From: Prosapia bicincta | Lineage: Eukaryota > Arthropoda > Insecta > Hemiptera > Cercopidae | Direction of reading: 5' to 3' | DNA length: 64,000 bases | NCBI GenBank assembly: GCA_036971475.1 | Contig: JBAIZL010000001.1 | Coordinates: 149,261,544 to 149,325,543, forward strand | In this document: positions 63,319 to 64,000 of the stretch, in pieces | Numbering within the stretch: the stretch's first letter is position 1 | Layout of the letters: the number at the start of each line of letters is the position of its first letter | Made by a program: the position numbers and the translations under genes | The notes under the pieces: model-generated | The model's database searches: none | What the model was told of the DNA's origin: nothing | The model's input: the letters and a program-made list of their open reading frames with translations, nothing else

Positions 63319-64000
63319 CTAGAAGCATATTGAAAATTTACATGTATATCACATATATACGGATAAGATATTATTTAGGCAGTGACTTTAAAACTATTAG
63401 TTGGTTTTGGTCGTTAAATTTTCTCACTTTTGAATATAGATAAAACTGTAACGGTTGCAGTTAAAACTTGCTTACTGCTTATACATTATAGTAAATATCG
63501 GACAGGTCGTTTAGTTGATACTGTAATTATTCTTTATTTAAAAGTTAGTGTGTTATTTTAAAGTATTATTTGTAGTCTACTTATATTATTAAGCAATAAA
63601 AGGTATTAAAGAAAAAAGCTATGCTTTTTAAATTATCATACTATGTTTTTTCTAATTTAGTTATTATTCTAGGTTAATACCTATATTAAGCAGGTGAATT
63701 GAATTGTGGTAAAAAAATACGCTTTTTAATTCAAAGAAGACCATAACCATTAACTTGATGTTTGATTTCACCAGATTTTTTATCTTAAAGCTTCTACTGG
63801 GGCTGTTAAGCCTTAGTTTTTTTATCACAACTATTAACCCATTGAAAATCTATTCACAAGTTCTACCTCTGCACATAATTTTGTATCCTACTTCAAATTA
63901 AAAAAAGTAATTTACCTAGGCAAAAAAAAAATTCTTGTGGATATCGTCCAATTTTGTGGTTTTGAACAATTTTCCAAAATATTGTAGGTGGTCGAGCTTC
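63316..64000. other. right end of window, nothing recognised
   Basis: AT-rich, no gene or element seen. Confidence 0.5.

Overview
The window is AT-rich animal nuclear DNA. Small exons sit among long introns with canonical GT-AG junctions, and there is a dense, varied load of transposable elements. The gene families and elements (Penelope-like elements, LOA/I-type LINEs, mariner, piggyBac, Tigger/pogo, BEL/Pao, Helitron) point to an arthropod, probably an insect. The species cannot be fixed from the sequence alone.

Two host genes are supported. On the minus strand (18547 down to 4606) lie the first four coding exons of an SLC7/LAT-type amino-acid transporter. Its remaining exons are not seen and presumably lie beyond the left edge. 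On the plus strand (26934-44154) lies a complete nine-exon pyruvate-kinase paralogue. All exon phases join, giving a predicted 759 residues. Nearly all catalytic and metal-binding positions of the kinase are replaced, and a tail of about 210 residues ends in an 18-residue tandem repeat. It is most likely a pseudoenzyme or a strongly diverged paralogue. No confident host gene was found from 44.2 kb to the right edge.

The rest is mostly mobile DNA. Layout: DDE transposase fragment (1-455); Tigger copy with TIRs (463-2872); Penelope-like element (PLE) broken by a LINE fragment (7.2-8.8 kb); hairpin MITEs (7.0 and 11.0 kb); Tigger MITE (11.8-12.3 kb); piggyBac derivative (12.6-13.7 kb); PLE pieces (17.1-18.9 kb); 209-bp near-perfect palindrome (19.2 kb); LOA-like LINE (21.5-25.5 kb) between a Helitron-like repeat and a PLE tail; mariner, tandem array and palindrome inside pyruvate-kinase introns; a PLE cluster (42.2-47.1 kb); LINE 3' end (50.1-50.8 kb); second Tigger copy (52.2-53.1 kb); more PLE (53.9-56.4 kb); BEL/Pao gag relic (59.5-60.0 kb); Helitron helicase relic with inverted tandem arrays (60.3-61.7 kb); and (TA)n-rich repeats to the end.

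The most interesting thread is a set of hammerhead-ribozyme architectures at the 3' ends of several different PLE families. They share 7-nt core, one extra base, stem II, GAA, a short palindromic stem III, then stem I closure. Some have a canonical core (56.35 kb, 42.26 kb, both arms of the 19.2 kb palindrome). One family carries a UUGACAA core in three copies, changing the tertiary C3-G8 pair to U3-A8. All of this was read by eye; no alignment or folding program was run.
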